A stretch of DNA of 64,000 bases from Rhipidocladum racemiflorum (taxonomy: Eukaryota > Streptophyta > Magnoliopsida > Poales > Poaceae): NCBI GenBank assembly GCA_036346355.1, contig CM070588.1, positions 21,189,914 through 21,253,913 of the forward strand, in the 5' to 3' direction. Position numbers and translations under genes: made by a program. Below are positions 1-12,500 of the stretch, piece after piece. Position 1 is the stretch's first letter; every line of letters starts with the position of its first letter. The notes beneath the pieces are model-generated. The model was not told the DNA's origin and searched no databases. It worked only from the letters and a program-made list of their open reading frames with translations.

Positions 1-349
1 TGGAATCGTCAAATTCGGAGTTTAAATGCAAAAGTTACAAGCATTTAAAGTTTAAATAATCAATTAAATAATATTACAGAGAAAAAATTTGGTCCAAAAA
101 TTAAATAAAATTTATCATTAGGTAGATCTCAATTTTATACAAATTTATAAATTTGAATCACTCAAATCGGAGTTAAAATGCAAAAGTTATAAGCGTTTGA
201 AGTTTGAAACAAATTCTGAAATCAAAATTTCGAATTAATAAATCATTTTCTTTTTCGGAAATTCAATTATTGCGTCAGCATGACACGTGGACCAATCGGG
301 AGCTGCCACGTCGCCTCGGGTGCATGAACCCGGCGCATGGTTTGGCTCG
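1..349 (-). mobile_element. Left piece of an interrupted family A LTR
   Basis: This stretch aligns base for base with the middle of the family A LTRs at about 2073-2420 and 61616-61960. It stops at position 349, exactly where the complete family A element begins, and the same LTR resumes at 12990. The 5 bases before the junction (GCTCG) are repeated after the inserted element. It is therefore the left part of an older family A LTR whose start lies outside the window. It is AT-rich for the first 270 bases, has no gene, and runs in the same (minus) orientation as the element inserted in it. Confidence 0.9.
345..349. repeat. Left target-site duplication GCTCG of inner A element
   Basis: GCTCG lies immediately before the LTR terminus TGTCGGGACC at 350 and again at 12990-12994 directly after the other terminus (...GTTACA). 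A perfect 5-bp duplication is what Ty3/gypsy integration leaves and fixes both element ends. Confidence 0.93.
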
Positions 350-3300
350 TGTCGGGACCCCGAATTTGCAAATCCGGACCCTCTGTGTACTCAGCACTAG
401 TCCAGGAACGCGCTAGTGCACACAGTCTTAACATCGGTATATATCACAATCATACCAATCGATACTATCAAAGTACTTTATTTAAATAATCAAAGGGTTA
501 CTTGACCTTATGGCCAAGTTACAAATATATGCCTCGCAAGGCGAAACTTATTAAAAGAGAAATAACAAGAATGAAAATCAAATAACCCGTGGCGCCATCC
601 AAGTATACCACAGCAATCGACCGGGCTCGCATCCCCTAAGTAGACGGGTCTTCTTGGAAATCCTCCTCCGCTGGCGTAATCTCCTCTTCAAGCGGTATTG
701 TGTTGAGGCAAGGGTGAGTACTTGGTACTCAAGAAGTCATGCACAGAATGCAAGCTAATATACTATATGCATGGCTTGGTACAAAGGAATAGCTCAAGGT
801 ATATTTGCAAGAAATGACTTTTGACAAGTAATAAAAGTAGATTCGAAGCAAAGAGAAATAAGTAAAGCATAAATAACTTCTCAAGAAATTTAATAAACAT
901 TTTCCCATCCTAAACCACATTTCCATCAACTTCATTACTAAACCAACCCAATTTTTCAAATCCAAGTTATTTTCGTAAAGTCTAACCCTTATTTGTAATT
1001 CCCGAGCATTGTCCGATCACAGTGGACTCGGCTATTTAAATAGATTCTACACTCTGCAGAGGTTATGCACTTTACCCACAAGATACAAGTCAAACACCAC
1101 GGCGAGTTCCGTAACAAAGCCTTTGGAAGCCTCAAACAACACAGTGGTCCTCCGGTTCGTGCTCTACACCATCCCTTCCCTTAGCTAAGGCGAAGTATGG
1201 GACCAACACACCGTTAGATGGGTATCTGGCCACAGCCACGATACGCTCCCCCGTACAATCACACAAACGGTGTAATTGACACCCTGAGGCTCCACAAGTG
1301 AGTCTTTAGCGACTTAGTCAACTAGGGCCGTCCCATTCCAGCCATGTGGTTGCAAGTATGACCCAGTTCAAAGGCTTGCAAGGTTAAGTCCTTAGAGTGA
1401 CCAGGGCAAGACTACCCGAAGAACCAAATCAACATCCCCAATGCCACAACTGGCCCACCTGATTACTCTTGCCACATGCCCCGGTCGAAAACTGTTTATC
1501 AAACCCCAGTTGATTACCATGCACCACGTGCCATCAACATCACATGATACTTTTCCAAAATAGGTTCAATATATCATTAAGTCAATATTAACATTTGATT
1601 GTCCAAAATCATGTCATGAGCACGTAGCAGGTCTAAGCAGCATACTACAACGATCTAAACCCATGTTGGCAATTTAATAATGTCCAACTAGTAAACCACA
1701 ACTAGGGTGACAAAGGGTCATGGCACATACTTAAGTAATCAAGGTGTCATATAGCAAATTGGTATTTATCTAACCCCCATGTTTAATCAAAGTATCTTTC
1801 TACTTGAACTAGCATGCAATAGTTTAAATCAAAATAGATTTCGAAATAGGATCAATATGGTCAAAGCACAACTTGCCTTCAAAAAGTACTTGCTCTTGGT
1901 CTTGAGTTGGATCCTGAGTCAACACTTCTCCCTCGAATCCTTCCGGCACTTCAACGTCTACTCGTAAAGCGTGCAAATAGCAAATACACAAATAAACACT
2001 AGGCAAAAACATCCCAAAACTCCAAATAAAATCCATAAACAGAGAGAACATAATTTTCTGGATTTTTAGAAACTGGAATCGTCAAATTTGGAGTTAAAAC
2101 GCAAAAGTTATGATTTATTAAAGTTTAAATAATCAATTAAATAATATTACAGAGAAAAACTTTAGTCCAAAAATTAAATAAAATTCATATTTGAATAGAT
2201 CTGAATTTTATACAAATTTAGAAATTTGAATCACTCAAATCGGAGTTGAAACGCAAGAGTTATAAGCGTTTGAAGTTTGAATCTAAATTTGAATCAATAT
2301 TTCAATTAATAAATCATTTTCTTTTGGAAATTAATTATTGCGTCAAGAAGAACACGTGGCAGCCTCGATTGGGCGGTGGCGTCGGTAGTCCATGGACTTG
2401 GTCCACGCTCGGCTCGGGTCCACCGTGGACTCGGTCCACGACTTCCACGTGAGACTGACATGTGGGCCCTCTCGGGTGACGTCATCGCTGACGTCAGCGG
2501 GGCTCAGCCCACGGTGCTGACAGGTGGGACCCACTGTGACGTCATGGGTGACGTCAGCGCTTGGCGAGGTCGACCATCGACATGCGGGCCCCTCGACACG
2601 CTGCGGGCCCGTGTCGGCGTCACGCCACGCTGCCCAGCGTGGGCCAGCGGCCGCGTCGGTCCAACTTCCCGACACGTGGCGCCAATCACGGCCGCTGATT
2701 TGAAATTCAACGGCGCGGATTAGATCCAGGGTTAACACGTTGAAACTACTCGTTGATCGTGGGCCGCTCGATTTAGATCGGACGGTCCAGATCTAATCCT
2801 ATAATCGCCTTTGCTACAAAGACGTGGCGATTGTGAACCGCTGGATCTTGATCCAACGGTCCGATCTACTCGGGTTTATAACACGTGAACTCACCTCAAC
2901 CGTCCGATCTGGATCGGCGGTCCACGCAGCTTCGCGAGTCCGGCGATGGCGCCGGCGAGGCCTGGCACCGGAGACGGAGCGATGACCAAGGGCGCGGCGC
3001 TACGGGGCTTCTCGGCGAGATGAATCCTTCCTTCGGTGCGTCTCGTCGCGGGGATCCCAGATCGAGCTCCTTCGGCGGAAGACGACGGACGACGACGGAA
3101 AAACGGCGCAAACCTCGGCGGAGGAAGAGACAACTCCGGCGGCGATTGCGGCTCAACGGCGGCGGCTCAGGCGAGATGGCTCGGGGAACGGAGTGCGCAA
3201 GGATGAGGGCAACCTCGGGGGCGTCTCACGCTTTAAATAGCCTCGGCGTTCGTGCCCTAGGCGGAAACCTAATCCTACACGGCGGCGGGGCGCGGCGAGT

Positions 3301-3856
3301 CCGGCTTCGGTCTCGGCGAAGACGACGACTCTCACCGTCCACGTGGCGCGATCAACGGCCCACGATCGCCGGCGCGATCGGATCCGGGCCGGATCACGGC
3401 TCGAACGTGCAGGCGGATCTCGGCCGTTGGATCTTGATCCAACGGTTGGGATTGATTAGGAGTTAGAGTGGGTTCGGTCGAGTCACGTGGCTCTGCCGGA
3501 CTCGAGTCCGACTCGGGTTCGACTTCGATCGGATGAACGATTTTGACCCGAGTTTGAATTTCCAGCGATTTAATATTTAAAATAATTCCCAGTAATTCAT
3601 TTAATTCATTAGAAATAGCAAATGACTCAGAAAAATTCCAGAAAAATTCTGGAAAATACTTTGGATCATTTTGGACTCAAATAAAATATTTCCAACAAAA
3701 TTTTATTTGCAAAATTAAATTCTTTAATTATTTCAAAATGGAATAAATTCAAATAGATTCCAATTAAATCCAAATAAATTCCAGAAAATTCCAAAAATTC
3801 ACCAAAGTGCCAAATCACACATGAATTTAGGACAAGTAAAATTTTGGGGTGTTACA
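350..3856 (-). repeat. Family A 3' LTR (3.5 kb)
   Basis: Read on the minus strand it starts TGTAACACCCC (complement of 3846-3856) and ends GGTCCCGACA at 350, so it has TG...CA ends. It is colinear with 9518-12989 and 59875-63374. It holds an AT-rich block rich in AAATTCCAGAAAATT-like words (3560-3830), a GC-rich block (2380-3540) with ACGT-core motifs and inverted repeats, and a moderately AT-rich remainder (350-2300). The reading frames inside the GC-rich block are not supported as genes. Confidence 0.93.
2477..2556. promoter_or_regulatory. Four TGACGTCA palindromes in family A LTR
   Basis: TGACGTCA occurs at 2477, 2489, 2537 and 2549, as two pairs with starts 12 bp apart. This is the ACGT-core palindrome bound by bZIP (TGA/CREB-like) factors. 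The same four are at 11656-11735 in the partner LTR. CACGTGGC-type G-boxes lie near by. That they drive LTR transcription is inference. Confidence 0.6.
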
Positions 3857-3870
3857 AACCTCCCCCCCTT
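3857..3870 (-). other. Polypurine tract of inner A element
   Basis: Directly inside the left LTR the complement reads AAGGGGGGGAGGTT. A purine run abutting the 3' LTR is the plus-strand DNA primer of reverse transcription, and its place confirms the minus orientation. Confidence 0.88.
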
Positions 3871-3892
3871 AATAGAATCTCGTCCCCGAGAT

Positions 3893-6800
3893 TCAGGGCT
3901 CACTAAAGGAATAGGTTTGGAAATTCTTTCTTCAAATCCTCTTCGCGCTCCCAAGTCGCTTCGCTTTCTTCATGGTTGCTCCAGGGAACTCTCTGAAACG
4001 GGTTGACTTGTTTCTAGTTTCTCGATCCATTGTGTCTAGAATCCTCACGGGATACTCCTTATAAGTCAAATCCTCTTGCAACTCAATTGATTCTAACGAT
4101 TATGCTGTTCCTCAGGAACTCGGAGACACTTCTTTAACTGAGACACATGGAATACATCATGTACTCCTGCCAACGACTGTGGCAACTCCAGCTGATAAGC
4201 AACTTCGCCTCTGCGGCTCAAAATCTTAAATGGTCCAACATAACAGGTGCAAGTTTCCCTTTGGCATGGAACCTCTTAACTCCCCGAGAGGCGTAACTCG
4301 AGGTATACAAAGTCTTCTCGTTCAAAACTCAAATCTCGCGACGATTGTCAAGATAACTCTTCTGTCGAGATTGGGCTATCTTAAACCTTTCCTAATCATG
4401 GTGACCTGTTCTTGACTTCTTGAAGAATATCCGCCCAAAGACACGGCGCCGGTCTCATTCCAATTCAATGGCGTCCGACAGTCGACCATCTGAGGCCTCA
4501 AAGGTGACATCTCAGAACTAGCCTGATAACTATTGTTGTAATCGAACTCGGCATACGGCAAACTTTTATCCCAAGAGGTAGCATAAGCCAATGCACAAGC
4601 TCTCAACATATCCTCCGAGAATCTGGTTGACTCTTTCGGTCTGTCCATCCGTCTGTGGATGATAAGGTCATCAAGTTTAAACGGGTTCCCATGGCTTCAT
4701 GCAACTTATTCCGTAATCTTGAGGTAAATTGGGTACCTCTGTCCGATACAATCCTCTTTGGCACTCCGTGCAAACAAACACTCTGATCATGTACAACTCG
4801 CTAACTTATCTCCCGAGTAGGTGGTCTTCACGGGATAAAATGGGCTACTTTGGTCAAGCGATCCACTATAACCCATATGGAGTCATAACCCCTTGAGTCT
4901 TCAAACCGGTAATGAAATCCATTCCGATTTCCTCCCACTTCCACTCGTGTATTTTCAGCGGTTGTAGCAATCCTGCTGGTCTCTGATGCATTGCCTTGAC
5001 TCTCTGGCATACGTCGCACAATGCAACATGCTCGGCAACTTCACGTTTCATACTCGGCCACCAGAATCTCTCCTTCAGATCCTGATACATCTTGGCGCTT
5101 CCAGGGTGAATTGAGTACTTGGAGTCATGGGCTTCTTCCAAAATCAGTCGCTTTAACTCCTCCTTGTTAGGCACACAAATCCGACCCTTCATCCATAACG
5201 TGCCCTGCTCATCCAATTTGAAGTCCTCTGCCTTGCCTTCCTCCTTGATGGACTTAATCCTGCGGATCTTGTCATCGTCCTTCTGTCCTTCTCGGATCTG
5301 GTCCTCTAAGGTAGGCTTTACTTCCAATGCGGCCAAGAATCCGCTAGGTACAACCTCAATCTTCATTTTCTGAAAATCCTTACATAACTCATCCTGGCTT
5401 GTGGCTAGCAACGTACTCACGGTATGGCTTTTCCGACTCGAGCATCGGCTACTCGTTGGCCTTCCCGGATGGTAATGGATTCCAACATTATAGTCCTTGA
5501 TCAACTCTAACCATCTCCTCTGCCTCATATTCGATCCGATCGGGTGAATATGTACTTAAGGCTCTTATGATCCGTATACACTTCACATCTGTTTCCAATC
5601 GATAGTGACGCCATATCTTCAAAGCATGCACTACGGCAGCCTAACTCCAAGTCATGTGTCGGATAATTTTCCTCATGCGGCCTCAATCGCCTTGATGCAT
5701 AGCGACAACCTTTCCATTCTGCATCGGACACATCCAAGTCCTTGGCGCGATGCGTCACAATAAATATCGAAGCTTTGAGCAACATCCTAGAGAACTAACA
5801 CTGGTGCCGACGTCAATCGCTTCTTCAGCTCTGAAATCCTTTCTCACATTCTCAAGGCGTCCATGCAAACTTCTTTTCCTTCTTCAGCAATTGCGTAAGA
5901 GGTTTCGCAATTGTCGAGAAGCCTTCAATGAAAGCGGCGGTAGTATCCTGCCATTCCAAGGAAACTCCGAATGCTGGTCACGATCTTCTACGCTCCCAAT
6001 GTAACACGACTTCTACTTTGCTTGGATCTACGGCGACTCCTTCTGCAGTCATTACATGTCCAAGAAACTCCACCTTGTCCTTCCAAAATCACACTTGCTT
6101 GAACTTGGCGAAAAGTTGTCGTTCCTCGGCTTTTCCAAAACTCGCCTTAAGTGTTCGGCATGTTCATCCTCTGTCTTGGAGTAGATTAGGATATCGTCTA
6201 TGAACACGACGACAAACTTGTCCAAATATTCCATGAACACCTTATTCATCATATTCATGAAATAAGTGGCGCATTTGTCACCAAAGGACATAACTCGTGA
6301 ACTCGTAATGTCCATATCTTGACGAGAATGCGATCTTGAATATCTTACGATCGGATCTTCAATCGATGGTATGCCGATCTCGAGATCAATCTTGGAGAAA
6401 ACTCCAGCTCCTCTTAATCGATCAAACAAATCATCAATCCTGGGTAGCGGATACTTATTCTTCACGGTGACTTCGTTGAGTGCCACGGTAGTCAATGCAC
6501 ATCCCGAAACTCCCGCCCTTCTTCTTGACAAACAAAACTGGTGCTCCCCACGGCGACTAACTTGGTCTCGATAAATCCTTTATCCATTAACTCTTCCAGC
6601 TGTTTCTTCATCTCTACCAACTCCTCGGTAGACATCCGATAGGGTCTCTTTGCTATCGGTCTTGTGCATTACAAGCTCTATCACAAACTCTATGTCCCTG
6701 TCTCAAGCGGCATACCAGGTAGATCCTCTGGAAAACATCGGGTACTCATTCACTCTTGGGACATCCTCTATGCTGATTGCCTTGGTACTGTTAACCATCA

Positions 6801-7240
6801 ATCGTCCATCTCTAAGCTGAGTGGCTTGAAATTCCACTTTCTTCCCACACGGGCTCTCGATCGAGATAGTCCTTCGTCCACAATCCAATACGGCCTTGTG
6901 CTTGGATAACCAATCCATTCCCAATATAACATCTAAGGTCCAGGTCTCCAAAATTATAAGGTTTGCTAGGAACTCTATTCCATCTATTAGTATTCTCACC
7001 CGAACATCCTACTTCCGTTCGGAGTTCGGAACCAGGGTTTGAACTAAAAGCATGCACTTAAGTCTTGCAATCCTTAAATCATTTCTAGTAGCAAAGCCTT
7101 GCGAAACAAAGCGAATGCGAAGCTCCGAGTCAAACAAAAGCTGTGCAGTCGAGTTAACAAGTAACTTACCCGATCTGACGTCAGTAGCATTTTGCGGTGC
7201 ATCTGCGGTGACATGGTTGACTCGGCCTCTCACCACGGTC
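3893..7240 (-). pseudogene. pol: Family A pol: protease, RT, RNase H, integrase, chromodomain-like tail (broken)
   Basis: Recognisable pieces in order on the minus strand: aspartic protease (about 7150-6700, with an ILGMDWL block; the DSG active-site region near 7120 has lost a base); reverse transcriptase (about 6700-6050, with FIDDILIYS, the FxDD catalytic motif); RNase H (about 5990-5525); integrase (5528-4250) with a zinc finger (HDSKYSIHPG, CDVC) and first catalytic Asp in MDFITGL; and a chromodomain-like tail (about 4090-3893, LTYKEYPVRILDT). The frame changes many times through 1-4 base indels, often beside CAG or CTG, so there is no long ORF. Family identity is certain from motif order; function as sequenced is not possible. 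Some frame breaks could be sequencing errors. Confidence 0.85.
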
Positions 7241-9298
7241 AGGGTGTGGCTCCTGTGTCGGGCGTCCTAGCTGGGGTGGTTCCTAGATTGAAGCGAATCG
7301 GGTCGCTCTCGCTGTCTTCTTCGGACAATCTGTTGGCAAAGTGTCCTGGCTCGTTCTTGATTATGTAACGCCTCACTTGTTCCTTATTTGCACGGAGTAA
7401 GCGTTTCTAAGCGAGGCTGGGGTTTTGGTAGTTACGATTGGCAGTGTCTTGGTCTTTGAGGATGGTGTCCTTGTTGCATTCTCGTGGTTGGAATCAAGAA
7501 TTGATTTGGTGCAACTCTCAAGCGTTTGTTGCGTTCCACTGGCGTGATCCTTCTTTGTTGCATCCTGCGCTTCTGTTCTCATCCGGTTCCTTGCGCTTGT
7601 CCTCAAGAATAAGTGCCTTATTCACCAACTCTTGGAAATCTGGAAAGGTGTGGGTGATCAACCCTACTTGCAATCCCGAGTTAAGTCCCTTCATAAAACG
7701 AGGTATGCGGATTTATCTGTCGCTACATCCTCAGTGCGTGGCGTGCTAGCTGTGTGAACTTGTTCGTAGTCGGCCACCAGGCTGATTACCTTGCTTCGTG
7801 CTCTGAACTCCTCCTTCTTAAGGTCCATGATTCCTTCAGGCACGTGATATTGTCGAATGCACCGTGAACTCTTCCCAAGTGATATCTTGAGGGTTCTCTG
7901 CGTGGCACAGAAGTTCTCCCACCATTCGGCCAATGTTCCTTCCAGGTGATGAGAAGCGTAGAAGTACCTTCTCATTCCCTATGCATTGAGCTATGTGTAG
8001 CTTCCTCTCGATTGATCTTAACCAATCATCGGCCTCCAATGGATTGGCATTCCCGAGAGAAAGTGGGTGGGTGAGTCCTCATGAACTCGACACCTTGTAT
8101 TCTCAAGCGTGGTCCCCGATTAACGTGATTAGCGGTGGCCTGAGCAAAGGACGTGCTGCATTTGTTGCATCATAGCATGCATCAATCGAGTCTGAGCAGC
8201 AAGAAATGCTCCAAAATTCTGCATATCAATGGCGGTCTTTGGTGCTCTATCATTGGGGTTTTCTGTGGCGAGAACCACTCCCATTGCTTCCAAAGTTCCC
8301 ACGGGTGTTCACCATCTGTCGATTTGCTCTAGGTTTAGAGATGAGAGGGAAACAAGAATAGACAAGTAGTATGGAACTTATGCGGGCGAAAGGGGTAATT
8401 TTAAGGTCCAACTTTATTATTAGTAACTTGGTATGGTCGCTTACAATGCCTAAGGGCCTTGCAACACATACCGCACACTCAGAACCAAAGCAAATCCAAA
8501 TCGAACTAACTCGGAGTCTAACGCCTAAAAGGGTGACTCTTTATTCTATGACTCGACTCGGCGAAGGAGTCTCACTATAGAACCTATGCTCACTCATCGA
8601 GAAAACCTCCCGGCACAGTGCAGTCTTTGTGGCATAGGCGCGAAACGATTGCCATGTCCAAAGAATCTGTGTCATCTGTGGTAGTCGAAGAAGCGGTGTC
8701 CTCATCGAGATCCGACTCCTCCGATCTCGCTCGTGTAGCTCAATCTTGGCTCTGGGTCCGTCCGTACAAGGTCATCTCCAACTCGTCAATCCTTCGTAGA
8801 AGGTGTGCCACATACTCTTGAGCTTCCTGCCATCTGTTCTTCTCTGTCGTGATCTCCTTGCGGGCCTTCGTAGCTCCTTGCTTGTATTATCTAGTACATC
8901 CTCCTGGCGACGACAAATCGTGCCAATCGTGTCACCGTGGCATCCTCATCCTGAATCTCCTTGGTCGAAGGTTATCGCTGCGCGGATGGTAACGGAACAC
9001 CGTACTCTCCAATTCTCGGGCGTAGATACGGGTAATGTGCCGCATTGCTCGTCGTGATACTTCTTGGATACCCATCTGCATTGTGGATCTCCCTGGCGGT
9101 CTGGTGTATCGAGCGATTGCACAGGCCCTTTTTCCTAGCGGTACTTCAATCCTCACGTCACAAGCCTTGATCAATCACCTTGCACGATCACTTCCACTTG
9201 GTATTGGGCTTCTCAAAATCTCCGAAGTCTCAGAGCATGTGCCAAAGCTCCGCGGCGTGACCAACTCCCAGATCAACGTAGTTGAACTCTTCCTCCAT
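7241..9298 (-). pseudogene. gag: Family A gag (broken)
   Basis: The likely start is the ATG whose complement is at 9296-9298, about 200 bases inside the primer site, beginning MEEEFNYVDLG. The capsid-like core is visible at 8039-7691: MEADDWLRSIERKL, then an LEGTLAEWW block, as in plant Ty3/gypsy Gag. A CCHC zinc knuckle is expected near 7370-7320. There the sequence still reads EPGHFAN, but the second and fourth Cys positions are lost to small indels. Several stops and frame changes break the frame, so no full-length Gag can be made. The order primer site, gag, pol is normal for this group. Confidence 0.78.
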
Positions 9299-9499
9299 CT
9301 GTCACAAGCGTGCTTTACGTAAGAACTCGGAATTTTTCAATTGTGACAAGGTAAGGGGAAATTTCAGCAAGAGACAAGAAAAGAGAGAAGGGGGTAAGTC
9401 GAGATGTCATTTCTTGTCTTCACAAATTTTTAGCTTTAGAAAATAGGTTTTATCCTCACTACGACCATTCTAACTTAGGGTTGAGCCTACAGTCAAGTA

Positions 9500-9513
9500 T
9501 GGCTCTGATACCA
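9500..9513 (-). other. Primer binding site, initiator-Met tRNA type (inner A)
   Basis: The complement reads TGGTATCAGAGCCA, matching the complement of the 3' end of plant initiator methionine tRNA. It lies 4 bases inside the right LTR (which starts at 9518), the normal position for priming minus-strand DNA, and shows that the right LTR is the 5' LTR. Confidence 0.92.
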
Positions 9514-9517
9514 CCTC

Positions 9518-12500
9518 TGTCGGGACCCCGAATTTGCAAATCCGGACCCTCTGTGTACTCAGCACTAGTCCAGGAACGCGCTAGTGCACACAGTCTTAAC
9601 ATCGGTATATATCACAATCATACCAATCGATACTATCAAAGTACTTTATTTAAATAATCAAAGGGTTACTTGACCTTATGGCCAAGTTACAAATATATGC
9701 CTCGCAAGGCGAAACTTATTAAAAGAGAAATAACAGCAGCGGAAAATCAAATAACTTCGTGGCGCCATCCAGTATACCACAGGCAACTGACTGGGCTCGC
9801 ATCCCTAAGTAGACGGGTCTTCTTGGAAATCCTCCTCCAGCTGGCGTAATCTCCTCTTCAAGCTGGTATTGTGTTGAGGCAAGGGTGAGTACTTGGTACT
9901 CGACAAGTCATGCATGAGAATGCAAGCTAATATACTATATGCATGGCTTGGTACAAAGGAATAGCTCAAGGTATATTTGCAGAAATGACTTTGACAAGTA
10001 ATAAAAGTAGATTCGAAAGCAGTAGAAATAAGTAAAGCATAAATAACTTCTCAAGAAATTTAATAAACATTTTCCCCATCCTAAACCACATTTCCATCAA
10101 CTTCATTACTAAACCAACCCAATTTTTCAAATCCAAGTTATTTTCAGAAAGTCTAACCCTTGACTGTAATTCCCGAGCATTGTCGATCACAGTGGACTCG
10201 GCTATTTAAATAGATTCTACACTCTGCAGAGGTTATGCACTTTACCCACAAGATACAAATCAAACACCACGAAGGCGAAGTTCAGTAATAAAGCCTTTCT
10301 AAGCCTCAAACAACACAGGTGGTCCTCTCCGGTTCGTGCTCTACACCATCCCTTCCCTTAGCTAAGGCGAAGTATGGGACCAACACACCGTTAGATGGGT
10401 ATCTGGCCACAGCCACGATACGCTCCCCCGTACAATCACACAAACGGTGTAATTGACACCCTGAGGCTCCACAAGTGAGTCTTTAGCGACTTAGTCAACT
10501 AGGGCCGTCCCATTCCAGCCATGTGGTTGCAAGTATGACCCAGTTCAAAGGCTTGCAAGGTTAAGTCCTTAGAGTGACCAGGGCAAGACTACCCGAAGAA
10601 CCAAATCAACATCCCCAATGCCACAACTGGCCCACCTGATTACTCTTGCCACATGCCCCTGGCCGAAATGTTTATCAAACCCCGCTTGATTACCATGCAC
10701 CACGTGCCATCAACATCACATGATACTTTTCCAAAACAGGTTCAATATATCATTAAGTCAATATTAGCATTTGATTATCCAAAATCATGTCATGAGCACG
10801 TAGGTGTCTAAGCGACATACTACAACGTTCTAAACCCATGTTGGCAATTTAATAATGTCCAACTAGTAAACCACAACTAGGGTGACAAAGGGTCATGGCA
10901 CATACTTAAGTAATCAAGGTGTCATATAGCAAATTGGTATTTATCTAACCCCCATGTTTAATCAAAGTATCTTTCTACTTGAACTAGCATGCAATAGTTT
11001 AAATCAAAATAGATTTCAAATAGGATCAATATGGTCAAAGCACAACTTGCCTTCAAAAAGTACTTGCTCTTGGTCTTGAGTTGGATCCTGAGTCAACACT
11101 TCTCCCTCGAATCCTTAGGCACTTCAACGTCTACTCGTAAAGCGTGCAAATAGCAAATACACAAATAAACACTAGGCAAAAACATCCCAAAACTCCAAAT
11201 AAAATCCATAAACAGAGAGAACATAATTTTCTGGATTTTTAGAAACCGAATCATCAAATTTGGAGTTAAAGCATAAAAGTTATGATTTATTAAAGTTTAA
11301 ATAATCAATTAAATAATATTACAGAGAAAAGCTTTAGTCCAAAAATTAAATAAAATTCATATTTGAATAGATCTGAATTTTATACAAATTTAGAAATTTG
11401 AATCACTCAAATCGGAGTTGAAAGCACTTAAGAGTTATAAGCGATTGAAGTTTGAATCTAAATTTGAATCAATATTTCTAATTAAAAAATCATTTACTTT
11501 TTCATAAATTAATTATTGCGTCAGCAGAACACGTGGCAGCCTCTCGATTGGGCGGTGGCGTCGGTAGTCCATGGACTTGGTCCACGCTCGGCTCGGGTCC
11601 ACCGTGGACTCGGTCCACGACTTCCACGTGAGACTGACATGTGGGCCCTCTCGGGTGACGTCATCGCTGACGTCAGCGGGGCTCAGCCCACGGTGCTGAC
11701 AGGTGGGACCCACTGTGACGTCATGGGTGACGTCAGCGCTTGGCGGGGTCAGCCACTGACATGCGGGCCCTCTGACGGCGCTGACCGCGTCGGTCCAACT
11801 TCCCGACACGTGGCGCAATCACGACCGTTGATTTGAAATTCAACGGCGCGGATTAGATCCAGGGTTAACACGTTGAAACTACTCGTTGATCGTGGGCCGT
11901 TCGATTTAGATCGGACGGTCCAGATCTAATCCTATAATCGCACTGCTACAGCACGTGGCGATTGTGAACCGTTGGATCTTGATCCAACGGTCCAGATCTA
12001 CTCGGGTTTATAACACGTGAACTCACCTCAACCGTCCGATCTGGATCGGCGGTCCACGAGCTTCGCGAGTCCGGCGATGGCGCGGCGAGGCCTGGCACCG
12101 GAGGCGGAACGATGACCAAGGGCGCGCGCTACGGGCTTCTCCGGCGAGATGAATCCTTCCTTCGGGTGCGTCTCGTCGCGGGGATCCCAGATTCGAGCTC
12201 CTTCTCGGCGGAAGACGACGGACGGCAACAAAGCGGCGCAAACCTCGGCGGAGGAAGAGACAACTCCGGCGGCGATTGCGGCTCAACGGCGGCGGCTCAG
12301 CGAGATGGCTCGAGGAACGGGTGCGCAAGGATGAGGGCAACCTCTGAAGGGGGCGTCTCACGCTTTAAATAGCCTCGGCGTTAAATGCCCTAGACGGAAA
12401 CCTAATCCTACACGGCGGCGCGCGGCGGAGTCCGGCTTCGGTCTCGGCGAAGACGACGACTCTCACCGCCCACGTGGCGCGATCAGCGGCCACGATCGCC

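Noticed and set aside
2885..3466. 193-codon plus-strand frame in the family A LTR
   Set aside because: Arg/Gly-rich by-product of GC-rich LTR sequence; not kept open in the other LTR copies and antisense to the element.
9500..9513. tRNA-like sequences at the primer sites
   Set aside because: Only the complement of a tRNA 3' end is present; no cloverleaf, so these are primer sites and not tRNA genes. No rRNA or tRNA gene was found.
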